64,000 nucleotides of DNA from JAEMQF01 sp963850525 (GTDB lineage Bacteria > Pseudomonadota > Gammaproteobacteria > Burkholderiales > Burkholderiaceae_C): assembly GCA_963850525.1 (NCBI GenBank), contig CAWKLQ010000006.1, positions 62,001-126,000 on the forward strand, given 5' to 3'. Under the pieces are notes generated by a model. That model saw only the letters and a program-made list of their open reading frames with translations, made no database searches and was not told the origin of the DNA. The position numbers were made by a program, and so were the translations under genes. Below are positions 8,961 to 17,194 of this stretch, in pieces (the first letter of the stretch is position 1; every line of letters starts with the position of its first letter).

Positions 8961-9968
8961 GTGAACATCATCATCCTCGACGACTACCAGGACGCTGTGC
9001 GCAAGCTGCAGTGCGCGTCGCTGCTGGTGTCGTTGAATGCCAAGGTGTTCACCAACACAGTGAAGGGCATCGGCCAGCTTTCGGTGCGGCTGCGCGACGC
9101 CGACATCCTGGTGCTGATTCGCGAGCGCACCCACTTCCCGCGGGGCTTGCTCGAAAAACTGCCCAAGCTCAAGTTGATCTCGCAAACCGGGCGCGTGGGG
9201 CCGCACATCGACGTTGCCGCGTGCACGCAGCTGGGAATCGCCGTCGCCGAAGGCGTGGGCTCGCCGGTCGCCCCGGCGGAGTTGACCTGGACCCTGGTGA
9301 TGGCGGCGATGCGTCGCCTGCCGCAATACATCGGCAACTTGAAACACGGCGTGTGGCAACAGGCGGGGTTGAAAGCCGCGTCGATGCCGCCGAACTTCGG
9401 CCTGGGCCAGGTGCTGCGCGGGCGCACGCTGGGCGTGTGGGGCTACGGCAAGATCGGCAGCCTCGTGGCCGGGTATGGCAAGGCCTTCGGCATGAACGTG
9501 ATCGTCTGGGGCAGCGAGGCGTCGCGGCAACGCGCCGCGGCAGACGGTTACGGCGCGGCGCTGTCTTGCGAAGCGTTTTTCGAGGAGTCCGACGTGCTGT
9601 CGCTGCACCTGCGCCTGAACGACGCGACGCGCGGCATCGTCAAACACGACGCGCTGGCGCGAATGAAGCCCACCGCGTTGATCGTCAACACGTCGCGCGC
9701 CGAGCTGATCGAAGAAGGCGCGCTCGTTGCCGCCCTGAACCGCGGCCGCCCCGGAATCGCCGCGGTCGACGTCTTCGAGGGCGAGCCTGTCCTGCAAGGT
9801 CACCCCTTGCTGCGCATGGAAAACGCGATCTGCACGCCGCACATCGGCTACGTCGAGCAAGACAGCTACGAACTCTACTTTCGCAGCGCCTTCGAGAACG
9901 TGCTGAATTTCGTGAACCAGCAGCCGAGCAATATCGTCAACCCCGAGGCGCTGCGTGCCCTGCGATGA
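8961..9968 (+). CDS. D-isomer specific 2-hydroxyacid dehydrogenase
   Basis: A 335-residue NAD-dependent dehydrogenase of the D-2-hydroxyacid family, related to phosphoglycerate and glycerate dehydrogenases. The Rossmann fingerprint is LGVWGYGKIG, the substrate arginine lies in VNTSRAELI, the catalytic glutamate in DVFEGEP, and the catalytic histidine in CTPHIGYVE. I start it at the GTG at 8961, giving VNIIILDDYQDAV, a typical first strand; an upstream ATG at 8916 would add an unconserved tail. It is not long enough for an ACT-domain SerA. The exact substrate is unknown. Its 3' end overlaps the next gene by 14 bp. Confidence 0.87.
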   Translation: MNIIILDDYQDAVRKLQCASLLVSLNAKVFTNTVKGIGQLSVRLRDADILVLIRERTHFPRGLLEKLPKLKLISQTGRVGPHIDVAACTQLGIAVAEGVGSPVAPAELTWTLVMAAMRRLPQYIGNLKHGVWQQAGLKAASMPPNFGLGQVLRGRTLGVWGYGKIGSLVAGYGKAFGMNVIVWGSEASRQRAAADGYGAALSCEAFFEESDVLSLHLRLNDATRGIVKHDALARMKPTALIVNTSRAELIEEGALVAALNRGRPGIAAVDVFEGEPVLQGHPLLRMENAICTPHIGYVEQDSYELYFRSAFENVLNFVNQQPSNIVNPEALRALR

Positions 9969-10536
9969 GGCGCCGGGCGAACCGCACCGGCCCGCCAGTC
10001 CGTCGGCGTTTTTCTGGGCGTGCAACAGCCTGGCGCTGCAGGGCTTCGGCGGCGTGCTCGCGGTTGCGCAGCGCGAGATCGTCGAGCGCCGGCGCTGGCT
10101 GACGCGCGAGCAATTCGTCGAGATGTTGTCGATCGCCCAGATCCTGCCCGGGCCGAACATCGTGAATCTCGCGCTGGCGCTCGGTTACCGCTACTTCGGG
10201 CTGCGCGGCGCGTTCGCCGGCATGGCCGGCTTGCTCTGCGTGCCGCTGCTCATCGTGCTCAGCCTGGCGGGTCTGTACAGCCGCTTCGCGCACGAGCCGC
10301 TGCTCGCCGCGGCGCTGCGCGGCATGGGCGCCGTCGCCGCCGGTTTGTTGCTCGCGACTGCCGCAAAGCTGATCGGCACCTTGCGACGCAATGCCCTGGG
10401 CCTGCCGCTTTGCCTGGGTGCCGCAGGCGTGGCCTTCGTCGCGATTGCGCTGCTGCGCTGGCCACTCGTGGCCGTGCTCGGCCTGCTCGGCAGCGCGGCG
10501 GTCGCGCTGGCCTGGTTTACGCTGCCGCGCGAGTGA
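9955..10536 (+). CDS. Chromate transporter family protein, first half (ChrA-like)
   Basis: A 193-residue membrane protein of the chromate ion transporter (CHR) family. The N-terminal part has FFWACNSLALQGFGGVLAVAQREIVERRRWL and the family motif EMLSIAQILPGPNIVNLALALGY, followed by several hydrophobic segments. This is the short form in which one CHR domain forms the whole protein, and the second half is the next gene. Such pairs are thought to assemble together to carry chromate or sulfate-like anions; substrate is inferred from the family only. It overlaps the dehydrogenase gene by 14 bp, which suggests co-translation. Confidence 0.87.
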   Translation: MPCDEAPGEPHRPASPSAFFWACNSLALQGFGGVLAVAQREIVERRRWLTREQFVEMLSIAQILPGPNIVNLALALGYRYFGLRGAFAGMAGLLCVPLLIVLSLAGLYSRFAHEPLLAAALRGMGAVAAGLLLATAAKLIGTLRRNALGLPLCLGAAGVAFVAIALLRWPLVAVLGLLGSAAVALAWFTLPRE

Positions 10537-10543
10537 AGTAGAC

Positions 10544-11104
10544 ATGGCGGCGTTCACCAGCGCGCTGAGCGCGCCCGAGCTGCTGGGGCTGGCGCTGCAC
10601 TTTGCGATGCTGAGCCTGCTCGGCGTGGGCGGGGCCATCACGACGGCGCCCGACATGCAGCGCTACGTCGTTCTCGAAAACCGCTGGATCAGCGACGCCC
10701 AGTTCAGCGCGTCGATCGCGATCGCGCAGGCCGCGCCGGGCCCGAACGTGCTGTTCGTCGCCGTCATCGGCTGGAACGTCGCCGGCCTGGCCGGCGTGGT
10801 GGCCACGCTGATCGGCTGCCTGCTGCCCTCCACGGCGCTCACGCTGGTGCTCACGCGCTGGGGCTCGCAGCGCGGCAGCACCCGCGCAGCGCGCGCCTTC
10901 ACGGTGGGCATGGCACCGCTCACGCTGGGTCTGCTTGCGGCGACGGGCTGGATCCTCGCCGAACCCTTTGTTCGCGAGCCTTCTCAGCGCTTTGGTGCGC
11001 TGGCGCTGGTTGCGCTGACGCTGGTGGTGATGTTGCGCAGCAAGATCAGCCCGATGTGGCTGGTCGCGCTGGGGGCGTTGGCTGGCGTTTTCGGCGCGAT
11101 TTGA
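10544..11104 (+). CDS. Chromate transporter family protein, second half (ChrA-like)
   Basis: This 186-residue membrane protein is the partner CHR domain. It has LALHFAMLSLLGVGGAITTAPDMQRY, then FSASIAIAQAAPGPNVLFVAVIGW, the equivalent of the PGPN motif in the first half, and four or more further hydrophobic stretches. Two short CHR genes in tandem are a known alternative to a single long ChrA. The start at 10544 is preceded by GAAGTAGAC, a weak ribosome site. The gap of seven bases to the previous gene indicates one transcript. Neither gene has a ChrB regulator nearby. Confidence 0.86.
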   Translation: MAAFTSALSAPELLGLALHFAMLSLLGVGGAITTAPDMQRYVVLENRWISDAQFSASIAIAQAAPGPNVLFVAVIGWNVAGLAGVVATLIGCLLPSTALTLVLTRWGSQRGSTRAARAFTVGMAPLTLGLLAATGWILAEPFVREPSQRFGALALVALTLVVMLRSKISPMWLVALGALAGVFGAI

Positions 11105-11108
11105 AGCC

Positions 11109-11546
11109 TTACGACAGCGCGCTCTTCACCCACCTTGGCATGGCCGCGATGTCGTCTGCCACGGCGCTGGGCAGGTCGCCCCAATCGGTGTCGGCATCGT
11201 CGGGGTTGATGAGCAGCACTTCGGCGCCTTCGGCGGATTCGCGAATTCCCACGCTCAAGGGAACGCAGGGCCCGGAGTCGGCACGGTTCATCATCACGGG
11301 CGTTCCGCCGATCGACGAGCCGAGCACGAGCACGGGGTGCGCGCCGTTCCACTCGACGAGCACCGAGAGGCCCTGGTTCAGCGCCTCGGCTTCGATGCGC
11401 AGCAGCGTTTCGCCCACGCTGTAGGGGCTCTGGCGCACGACGCGGTTGCGGTTGCCGCGGTCTTCACGTGTCGAGTTCAGCGCGGCCATGACGACCGCGA
11501 AGCTTTCCGTCATCCAGAGGCGATGGGGTTTGTGTTGCGTGTTCAT
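11109..11546 (-). CDS. DUF302-like protein
   Basis: A 145-residue soluble protein. The middle and C-terminal part resembles DUF302: a helix VGETLLRIEAEALNQGLSVL, then a strand region PVLVLGSSIGGTPVMMNR with the GTPxM pattern, then CVPLSVGIRESAEGAEVLLINP. DUF302 proteins have a small alpha/beta fold of uncertain role. The N-terminal 35 residues are not recognised. It is convergent with the chromate transporter genes and only four bases away. Family assignment is by pattern, so moderate. Confidence 0.6.
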   Translation of the reverse strand: MNTQHKPHRLWMTESFAVVMAALNSTREDRGNRNRVVRQSPYSVGETLLRIEAEALNQGLSVLVEWNGAHPVLVLGSSIGGTPVMMNRADSGPCVPLSVGIRESAEGAEVLLINPDDADTDWGDLPSAVADDIAAMPRWVKSALS

Positions 11547-11699
11547 GGCTCGTTCGCAGCCTTCTTGTTGTGTTCCGGGCGCAACGATATTCGCACCGGA
11601 GCCGGTAAGTGCACCGCAACACGTGTAATTTCTCTTGATCTCCAGACTTTTTCACGCCCGCGCCGGGCGAGTGAGTGCTACCGCGAGCAGCCAGGCCGC

Positions 11700-12326
11700 T
11701 CAGCGCGTGCCGAAGATCTTGTCCCCGGCGTCGCCGAGCCCGGGAATGATGTAGCCGACTTCGTTGAGGTGGCTGTCGATCGCCGCGGTCCAGCAGCGCA
11801 CAGCCGGGTGCGCCTTGTCCAGCGCCGTGATGCCTTCGGGCGCCGCCACGAGCACGAGCGCGCGAATGTCTTTGCAGCCGCGTTGTTGCAACAGGTTCAC
11901 GGTGGCGATCATCGAGCCGGCGGTCGCGAGCATCGGGTCGATGACGATGGCGGTGCGCTCATCCAGGTGCCCGACGAAGTTTTCGAAGTAGTGGTTGGGC
12001 TGCAGCGTGTCGTGATTGCGGCTCAGTCCCACCATGCTGACCTTGGCGCTGGGCACCAGATCCAGTACGCCGTCCAACATGCCCAGGCCAGCGCGCAGGA
12101 TCGGCACGATCGTCAACTTGCGCCCGCTGAGGCGCTGCACGGGCGTGGGCCCGCTCCAGCAATCGATCGTCACGGTCTCCAACGGCAGGTCGGCAGTCGC
12201 CTCATAAGCGAGCAGGCGCGCCAACTCCTGCGTCAGCGCGCGGAAATCCTTGGTCGAAATCGGCTCCTGGCGAAGCAACCCGACCTTGTGCTTGACGAGC
12301 GGATGTTTGACTTCGATGACCGGCAT
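11700..12326 (-). CDS. upp: Uracil phosphoribosyltransferase
   Basis: Upp converts uracil and PRPP to UMP in pyrimidine salvage, in the cytoplasm. The 208-residue length is typical for the family. The N-terminal VIEVKHPLVKHKVGLLR, the LVPILRAGLGMLDGVL segment (here IVPILRAGLGM) and the PRPP-binding loop IVIDPMLATAGSMIA are all present, as is the uracil-binding C-terminal GYIIPGLGDAGDKIFGT. It lies downstream of rlmB on the minus strand. A short run of TGATG repeats occurs between the two genes, with no clear function. Confidence 0.96.
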   Translation of the reverse strand: MPVIEVKHPLVKHKVGLLRQEPISTKDFRALTQELARLLAYEATADLPLETVTIDCWSGPTPVQRLSGRKLTIVPILRAGLGMLDGVLDLVPSAKVSMVGLSRNHDTLQPNHYFENFVGHLDERTAIVIDPMLATAGSMIATVNLLQQRGCKDIRALVLVAAPEGITALDKAHPAVRCWTAAIDSHLNEVGYIIPGLGDAGDKIFGTR

Positions 12327-12373
12327 GCGCGCCCCCTGCTGATGATGGTGATGATGCTGATGTCAGCGTTGCT

Positions 12374-13120
12374 TCAAGCGGCACGCCCGCCGCCCCGCTG
12401 GCGCAGCGCCTCGTACAGGCACACGCCGCTGGCGACAGACACGTTGAGGCTTTGCACCGCGCCGCACATGGGCAGGTGCACCAGCGCGTCGCAGGTCTTG
12501 CGCGTCAACTGGCGCATGCCGGCGCCCTCGGCGCCCAGCACAAAGGCCAGCGGCCCGCGCAAGTCAAGCGCGTACAGCGAATCGGGCGCGTCGTCGGCCA
12601 GGCCGACGATGCGAATCGAGCGTTCCTTCAACTCCCCCAGCGTTCGCGCCAGGTTCGTCACCATGAAGTAAGGCACCGTTTCGGCAGCGCCACTGGCCAC
12701 CTTAGCCACCGTTGCGTTCACGCCCACGGCGTGGTCTTTCGGCGCGATCACGCCGTGCACCCCCGCACCGTCGGCGACGCGCAGGCACGCGCCCAGGTTG
12801 TGCGGATCGGTCACGCCGTCGAGCACGAGCAGCAGCGGCTCGCCGGCCACCGCGTCGAGCGTGTCGTCGATCGAGTGGCTCACCGGCAGCGGCTGGACTC
12901 GCGCCACCACGCCCTGGTGGCGCGGCGTTCCGCAGGTCTTGGTGAGGCGCGCGTCGTCGCTCGGCACGACGCGAACTCCGGCTTCCTCGGCGCGCTGCGC
13001 GAATTGGCGCATGCGCTGGTCGCGGCGCGTCGCGTCGATCAGGATTTCGAGCACCGTTTTCGGGTGCACCTTGAGGCGAACCCCTACCGCGTGAAAGCCG
13101 ATCAGCCATTTGCTTGTCAT
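12374..13120 (-). CDS. rlmB: 23S rRNA 2'-O-methyltransferase RlmB
   Basis: RlmB methylates the ribose of G2251 in 23S rRNA. The 248-residue product has the N-terminal substrate-binding domain (FHAVGVRLKVHPKTVLEILID, with the HQGVVARV element) and a C-terminal SpoU knot domain with motif 1 LVLDGVTDPHNLGACLR, motif 2 FVLGAEGAGMRQL and motif 3 LPMCGAVQSLNVSVASG. Those motifs are diagnostic of SPOUT 2'-O-methyltransferases and the N-terminal domain favours RlmB over TrmH. It is followed by upp on the same strand. Confidence 0.95.
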   Translation of the reverse strand: MTSKWLIGFHAVGVRLKVHPKTVLEILIDATRRDQRMRQFAQRAEEAGVRVVPSDDARLTKTCGTPRHQGVVARVQPLPVSHSIDDTLDAVAGEPLLLVLDGVTDPHNLGACLRVADGAGVHGVIAPKDHAVGVNATVAKVASGAAETVPYFMVTNLARTLGELKERSIRIVGLADDAPDSLYALDLRGPLAFVLGAEGAGMRQLTRKTCDALVHLPMCGAVQSLNVSVASGVCLYEALRQRGGGRAA

Positions 13121-13138
13121 GCTGCGATGCTCATCTGA

Positions 13139-13879
13139 CTAGGCGCGCGCGCGCAGCAAGGCCCCAGCATTGGCCGAGCTGCCGTAGCCCAAGGTCGGCG
13201 CGACGTGCATCGCGTTGGCCAAGCGCCGCAGCAGCGCCGCCAGCGCCACGCGCGGATGCCCCGGCTCGTTGGGAACTGCAGCGTCGCCGTGAATCACACG
13301 CAGCACGCCCGCGTGGGCGAGCTCCAGGCCGGCGCTCAGGCTCAGGGCGGCGGCACCCGCGGGGTCCGCAGGCGCGGGCGTGCTGGGCAAGGCCGCGATG
13401 CGACTCGCCAGCAAGTCGATGCGCTCGCCAAAGGCACTGCGTCCGCTCGGCGGGGCGTGGCCCGGCGCGCCCAGGCCAAGGGCGAGGGTCGGCTCGGCAT
13501 CGTCGATCTGGTCCAGCGCGTGGAACAGCGCGTACATGAAATCGAGGATGGCTTGTTCGAGCCGCCGGTCGAGCGCTTTGCGAGGACCGTCGGCGCCACC
13601 CGCTGCTGCGGCAGCATCTGCAGGAGCCGCCGCCGACCCCACCTCGTGCTCGACCTCGAAGACCCCGAGAACGAGTTTCGTCAACGCACGGCGCTGTTCA
13701 TCGAGCTCGCGCTCCTCGCGCGGGCGCTGCCGGCCTTCGCCGCGCTCCCGATCGGCGGCCACGTCTTTCTCGCTCGGCGACTCGGTGCTCTTTGTCGAAC
13801 TCACGCTGCGCCCCGCGCCTGGGTCGGTCGCGCCGGCGACATCGCGCGTGCGCGACGTGGGCAAGGGTTTCATCGACAT
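13139..13879 (-). CDS. Hypothetical protein with disordered N-terminal half
   Basis: A 246-residue protein that I do not recognise. The first about 70 residues are rich in Ser, Thr, Arg and Glu and look disordered. An Ala/Pro/Gly linker follows. Residues about 105-125 (LEQAILDFMYALFHALDQI) form a likely amphipathic helix, and the last 70 residues are again helical with LSLSAGLELAHAGVLR. There is no signal peptide or membrane segment. It is divergent from thrH and 18 bp upstream of rlmB, so it could share a transcript with rlmB and upp. Strong codon periodicity supports coding, but the product could be poorly conserved. Confidence 0.6.
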   Translation of the reverse strand: MSMKPLPTSRTRDVAGATDPGAGRSVSSTKSTESPSEKDVAADRERGEGRQRPREERELDEQRRALTKLVLGVFEVEHEVGSAAAPADAAAAAGGADGPRKALDRRLEQAILDFMYALFHALDQIDDAEPTLALGLGAPGHAPPSGRSAFGERIDLLASRIAALPSTPAPADPAGAAALSLSAGLELAHAGVLRVIHGDAAVPNEPGHPRVALAALLRRLANAMHVAPTLGYGSSANAGALLRARA

Positions 13880-14026
13880 GGCACTCCTCTGGGCCGACCC
13901 CGGCGGCGGCGGCGTGACAGCGCGTGTCTGACGCCGCCTGCGACGCGCATCGTAGCCGCACTGCGTGGGTTACCATCCCGGCCCGCAACGGGCGCGCAGT
14001 GCGCCACGCGTCAGGGGGCGAAAAAG

Positions 14027-14647
14027 ATGCAGGTGATTTGCCTCGATCTCGAGGGCGTGCTGGTCCCCGAAATCTGGATCGAATTTTCCCGGCGCACCGG
14101 CATCGCCGAGTTCTCGCGAACCACACGCGACGAACCCGACTACGACAAGCTGATGCGTTTTCGACTCGCCTTGCTTGCCAAGCACGGCCTGAAGCTCGCC
14201 GATATTCAGCGCGTCATCGAAGGCATGGGCACGCTGCCCGGCGCGCGCGAATTCCTCGATGAGCTGCGCTCGCGCTTTCAAGTCTTCATCCTGTCCGACA
14301 CGTTCTACGAATTTGCCGACCCGCTGATGCGCCAGCTGGGCCGACCCACCTTGCTCTGCCACCGCCTCGTGATCGACGAACAAGGCTTTGTTCGCGACTA
14401 CAAATTGCGCCAACCCGACCAGAAGCGCGCCGCCGTGACGGCACTGCGCAGCTTGAACTTCCAGGTGATTGCCGCAGGCGATTCGTTCAACGACATCGGC
14501 ATGTTGGAGGCCGCGCACGCCGGCTTCTTCATTCACCCGCCGCCGGCGATCGCACTGCGCTTCCCGCAGTTCGCGGTGACGAACAGTTATGCCGAGCTGG
14601 GGGCGCAGATCGAGCAAGCATCTCAGCAACTCAAGGCTGCGGCCTGA
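14027..14647 (+). CDS. thrH: Phosphoserine phosphatase / homoserine phosphotransferase ThrH
   Basis: ThrH is a HAD-superfamily enzyme that removes phosphate from phosphoserine and can pass it to homoserine, linking serine and threonine synthesis. The 206-residue product begins MQVICLDLEGVLVPE, where the HAD motif 1 is DLE instead of the usual DxD, a ThrH hallmark. Further motifs are ILSDTFYEF (motif 2) and IAAGDSFNDIGML (motif 4). The ATG at 14027 is used because upstream in-frame sequence is only antisense to the neighbouring gene. It is followed 16 bp later by nth. Confidence 0.92.
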   Translation: MQVICLDLEGVLVPEIWIEFSRRTGIAEFSRTTRDEPDYDKLMRFRLALLAKHGLKLADIQRVIEGMGTLPGAREFLDELRSRFQVFILSDTFYEFADPLMRQLGRPTLLCHRLVIDEQGFVRDYKLRQPDQKRAAVTALRSLNFQVIAAGDSFNDIGMLEAAHAGFFIHPPPAIALRFPQFAVTNSYAELGAQIEQASQQLKAAA

Positions 14648-14663
14648 ATTCAGCACGACCGAC

Positions 14664-15302
14664 ATGCGCGCCGCGGACGTCGACCCCTTCTTCGGGCTGC
14701 TCGCCGCAGCGAACCCCCAACCGCGTTCCGAACTCGAATACACGAACGTATTCGAGTTGCTCGCTGCCGTCCTGCTGTCCGCCCAGGCCACCGATGTCGG
14801 CGTCAACAAGGCGACGCGCGGCCTGTTCGCGGTAGCCAGCACGCCGCAGAAGATGTTGGCGCTCGGCTTGGCGGGGCTCGAAGACAAGATCCGCACGATC
14901 GGCCTCTTCCGCAGCAAGGCGCGGCATCTGATGCAGACCTGCGAAATCCTCGTGCGCGAGCACGGCGGCGTCGTGCCGCGTTCGCGCGAAGCGCTGCAAG
15001 CCCTGCCCGGCGTGGGCCGCAAGACGGCGAACGTGGTGCTCAACGTCGGATTCGGCGAACCGACGATGGCCGTGGACACGCATGTGTTTCGCGTCGCGAA
15101 CCGCACCGGCCTGGCGCCGGGCAAGACGCCGCTCGAAGTCGAAGAGGGTTTGCTCGAGCGGACTCCGCAGCGCTTCGCAGTCGATGCGCATCATTGGCTG
15201 ATCCTTCACGGCCGCTATGTGTGCCAGGCCCGCAAGCCGCTGTGCGGGCAATGCAGCGTGGCGCGGTACTGCGATTTCTTCGAGTCGAACCGCGACGCGT
15301 GA
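14664..15302 (+). CDS. nth: Endonuclease III (DNA glycosylase/AP lyase)
   Basis: Nth excises oxidised pyrimidines and nicks the resulting abasic site in base-excision repair. The 212-residue protein has the helix-hairpin-helix LPGVGRKTANVVLN (about 114-127) with catalytic Lys120, catalytic Asp138 in VDTHVFRV, and the C-terminal [4Fe-4S] cluster set Cys187-x6-Cys194-x2-Cys197-x5-Cys203. All key residues are intact. The start at 14664 gives the usual N-terminus. It is not associated with rnf genes here, unlike in enteric bacteria. Confidence 0.97.
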   Translation: MRAADVDPFFGLLAAANPQPRSELEYTNVFELLAAVLLSAQATDVGVNKATRGLFAVASTPQKMLALGLAGLEDKIRTIGLFRSKARHLMQTCEILVREHGGVVPRSREALQALPGVGRKTANVVLNVGFGEPTMAVDTHVFRVANRTGLAPGKTPLEVEEGLLERTPQRFAVDAHHWLILHGRYVCQARKPLCGQCSVARYCDFFESNRDA

Positions 15303-15345
15303 AGCACCAAGGACTCGGCTCGGCTCGGCTCTGCGGCCGCACGGG

Positions 15346-17178
15346 CTATTCGCCTCGCACCGTGCCCTCACGGCGCGGATCGGCGCCACCGAGCCAAGCC
15401 TCCCTGCCCTCGCGAATGATGCGCTGAATCGCCTGCACACCACTGGTCTGCGGCGTCACCCGAACCTCGTGCCCACGCGCCTCGAGTCCGGCGATCAGGC
15501 CCGCCGACGCGCGTTCGAATTCGAGTTCCGTCGGCCCGTTGCGCGAACCGAAGTTGGGCAGCGCGATCGCCTGCTGGACGTCCAGCCCCCATTCGAGCAA
15601 ACCGATGAGCGCCTTCGCGGTGTAGTTGATGATCGCCGGGCCGCCGGGCGAACCGAGGCTCGCGATCAATTTGCCGCTGCTGCGCTCGAAGACGAGCATG
15701 GGCGCCATCGCCGAGCGTGGGCGTTTGCCCGGCTCGACGCGGTTCGCGACCGGCACGCCGTTCACCTTGGGGACAAACGAGAAATCGGTGAGCTGGTTGT
15801 TCAGCAGAAAGCCGCGCACCATGATTTGCGCGCCGAAGGCGTTTTCAATCGTCGTCGTCATCGACAGCGCATTGCCGTAACTGTCCGCGATCGAGACATG
15901 TGAAGTCGATGGGAACTCGGCGCCCACGTGATCGGCAAGCGCGCTTGCTTCGGCTGCAGGCACGCCCGGCGTTGCCACGCCCATGCTGCGCGCGCCGATG
16001 AGGCGGGCTCTAGCGCGCAAGTAGCGCGGGTCGAGCAGGCTCTGCGCGCTGCCGCCCGGCAGCGGCACGAAGTCGGGGTCGGCGACGTAACGCGCGCGGT
16101 CCGCGTAAGCCAGACGCCCTAACTCGCTGAAAACGTGGATAGCCTCGACGCCGGGTTCCAGACCGCTGGCGCCTGGCGCGGGCCGGGGCAACTCCAGCGC
16201 GCCGTGTTCAATCATGCCCAGCATCTGCCCGATCGCGAGCGCGCCTGACGACGGCGGCGGCATGCCACACAGGCGCCACGCCTTGTAGTCGAAACACAGC
16301 GGCTCGCGCAGCACGGCGCGGTAGCCCGACAGGTCGGCCGCGCTCAGACCTCCAGGATTGCGAGGGTGGGTCTGCACTCGCGTGGCGATGGCCAGGGCGA
16401 GCGCGCCTTCGTAGAACGCGCCGTCGCCTCGCTCGGCCACTTCACGCAGCACGGCCGCGAGCTCGGGGTTGCGCAACAATGTGCCCGCGGCCTTCGGTGT
16501 GGCGTCGGCGTTGAAGAAATACGCCGCGGCGGCAGGGTCGCGGCGCAGCGGTTGGGCCATGCCTTCGCGCAGCAAGGTGGCCAGGCGCGGGCTGATCGCA
16601 AAGCCTTGCTGGGCGAGTTGAATCGCCGGCTCGAACAGCACGCGCCACGCGAGCCTGCCGTGCAGGCGGTGCGCCAGCGCAAGCGCGCGCAGCACGCCCG
16701 GCGTTCCCACGGCGCGACCGCCGACGACGCTTTGCATGATCGACATCTCCCGGCCGTTCTGCATGAACAGCTCAGGCGTCGCCGCAGCCGGCGCGGTCTC
16801 GCGGCCGTCGATGGCTTGCACTTGCGTGCCGTCGTGGTGCACGAGGAACAAGCCGCCGCCGATGCCCGACGATTGCGGCTCGACGAGCGTCAGCACCATT
16901 TGCACGGCGATCGCCGCGTCCACCGCGCTGCCGCCTGCGGCGAGGATGCGGTAGCCCGCGTCGGTGGCGAGTGGGTGCGCGGTGGCGACGATGAAGCGCT
17001 GCGCAGTGACGGCTGCCTTCGCGGGGTTGTAGCCGCTCGCCGCTTCGGGCGCAGCGCGATGGGTCGCGTCGCTTGCGCTCGACGCCACGCGCTCGGGCAG
17101 CGGCGCCACGCTGCTGCATGCCGCGAGCGCCGCAGCGACCCAAACCGGCGCGGCGCGCTGCAGTCGCCGCAAAGCCAT
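15346..17178 (-). CDS. ggt: Gamma-glutamyltransferase
   Basis: Ggt hydrolyses or transfers the gamma-glutamyl group of glutathione in the periplasm and is made as a precursor that cuts itself. I choose the ATG at 17178 (MALRRLQRAAP). It gives a signal peptide with a possible lipobox LAAC, so it may be a lipoprotein, and it avoids overlap with the upstream channel gene. The catalytic N-terminal threonine of the small subunit lies in FPSTSHVSIADSYGN. Family blocks SSGIGGGLFLV, GFLLNNQLTDF and GKRPRSAMAPM are present. It is the last gene of a three-gene minus-strand set with mscS and the deacetylase-like gene. Confidence 0.93.
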   Translation of the reverse strand: MALRRLQRAAPVWVAAALAACSSVAPLPERVASSASDATHRAAPEAASGYNPAKAAVTAQRFIVATAHPLATDAGYRILAAGGSAVDAAIAVQMVLTLVEPQSSGIGGGLFLVHHDGTQVQAIDGRETAPAAATPELFMQNGREMSIMQSVVGGRAVGTPGVLRALALAHRLHGRLAWRVLFEPAIQLAQQGFAISPRLATLLREGMAQPLRRDPAAAAYFFNADATPKAAGTLLRNPELAAVLREVAERGDGAFYEGALALAIATRVQTHPRNPGGLSAADLSGYRAVLREPLCFDYKAWRLCGMPPPSSGALAIGQMLGMIEHGALELPRPAPGASGLEPGVEAIHVFSELGRLAYADRARYVADPDFVPLPGGSAQSLLDPRYLRARARLIGARSMGVATPGVPAAEASALADHVGAEFPSTSHVSIADSYGNALSMTTTIENAFGAQIMVRGFLLNNQLTDFSFVPKVNGVPVANRVEPGKRPRSAMAPMLVFERSSGKLIASLGSPGGPAIINYTAKALIGLLEWGLDVQQAIALPNFGSRNGPTELEFERASAGLIAGLEARGHEVRVTPQTSGVQAIQRIIREGREAWLGGADPRREGTVRGE

Positions 17179-17194
17179 CGGCAGCCCTGCGGCG

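Noticed and set aside
12327..12373. Run of TGATG repeats between rlmB and upp
   Set aside because: Short and imperfect, with no sign of a regulatory role.
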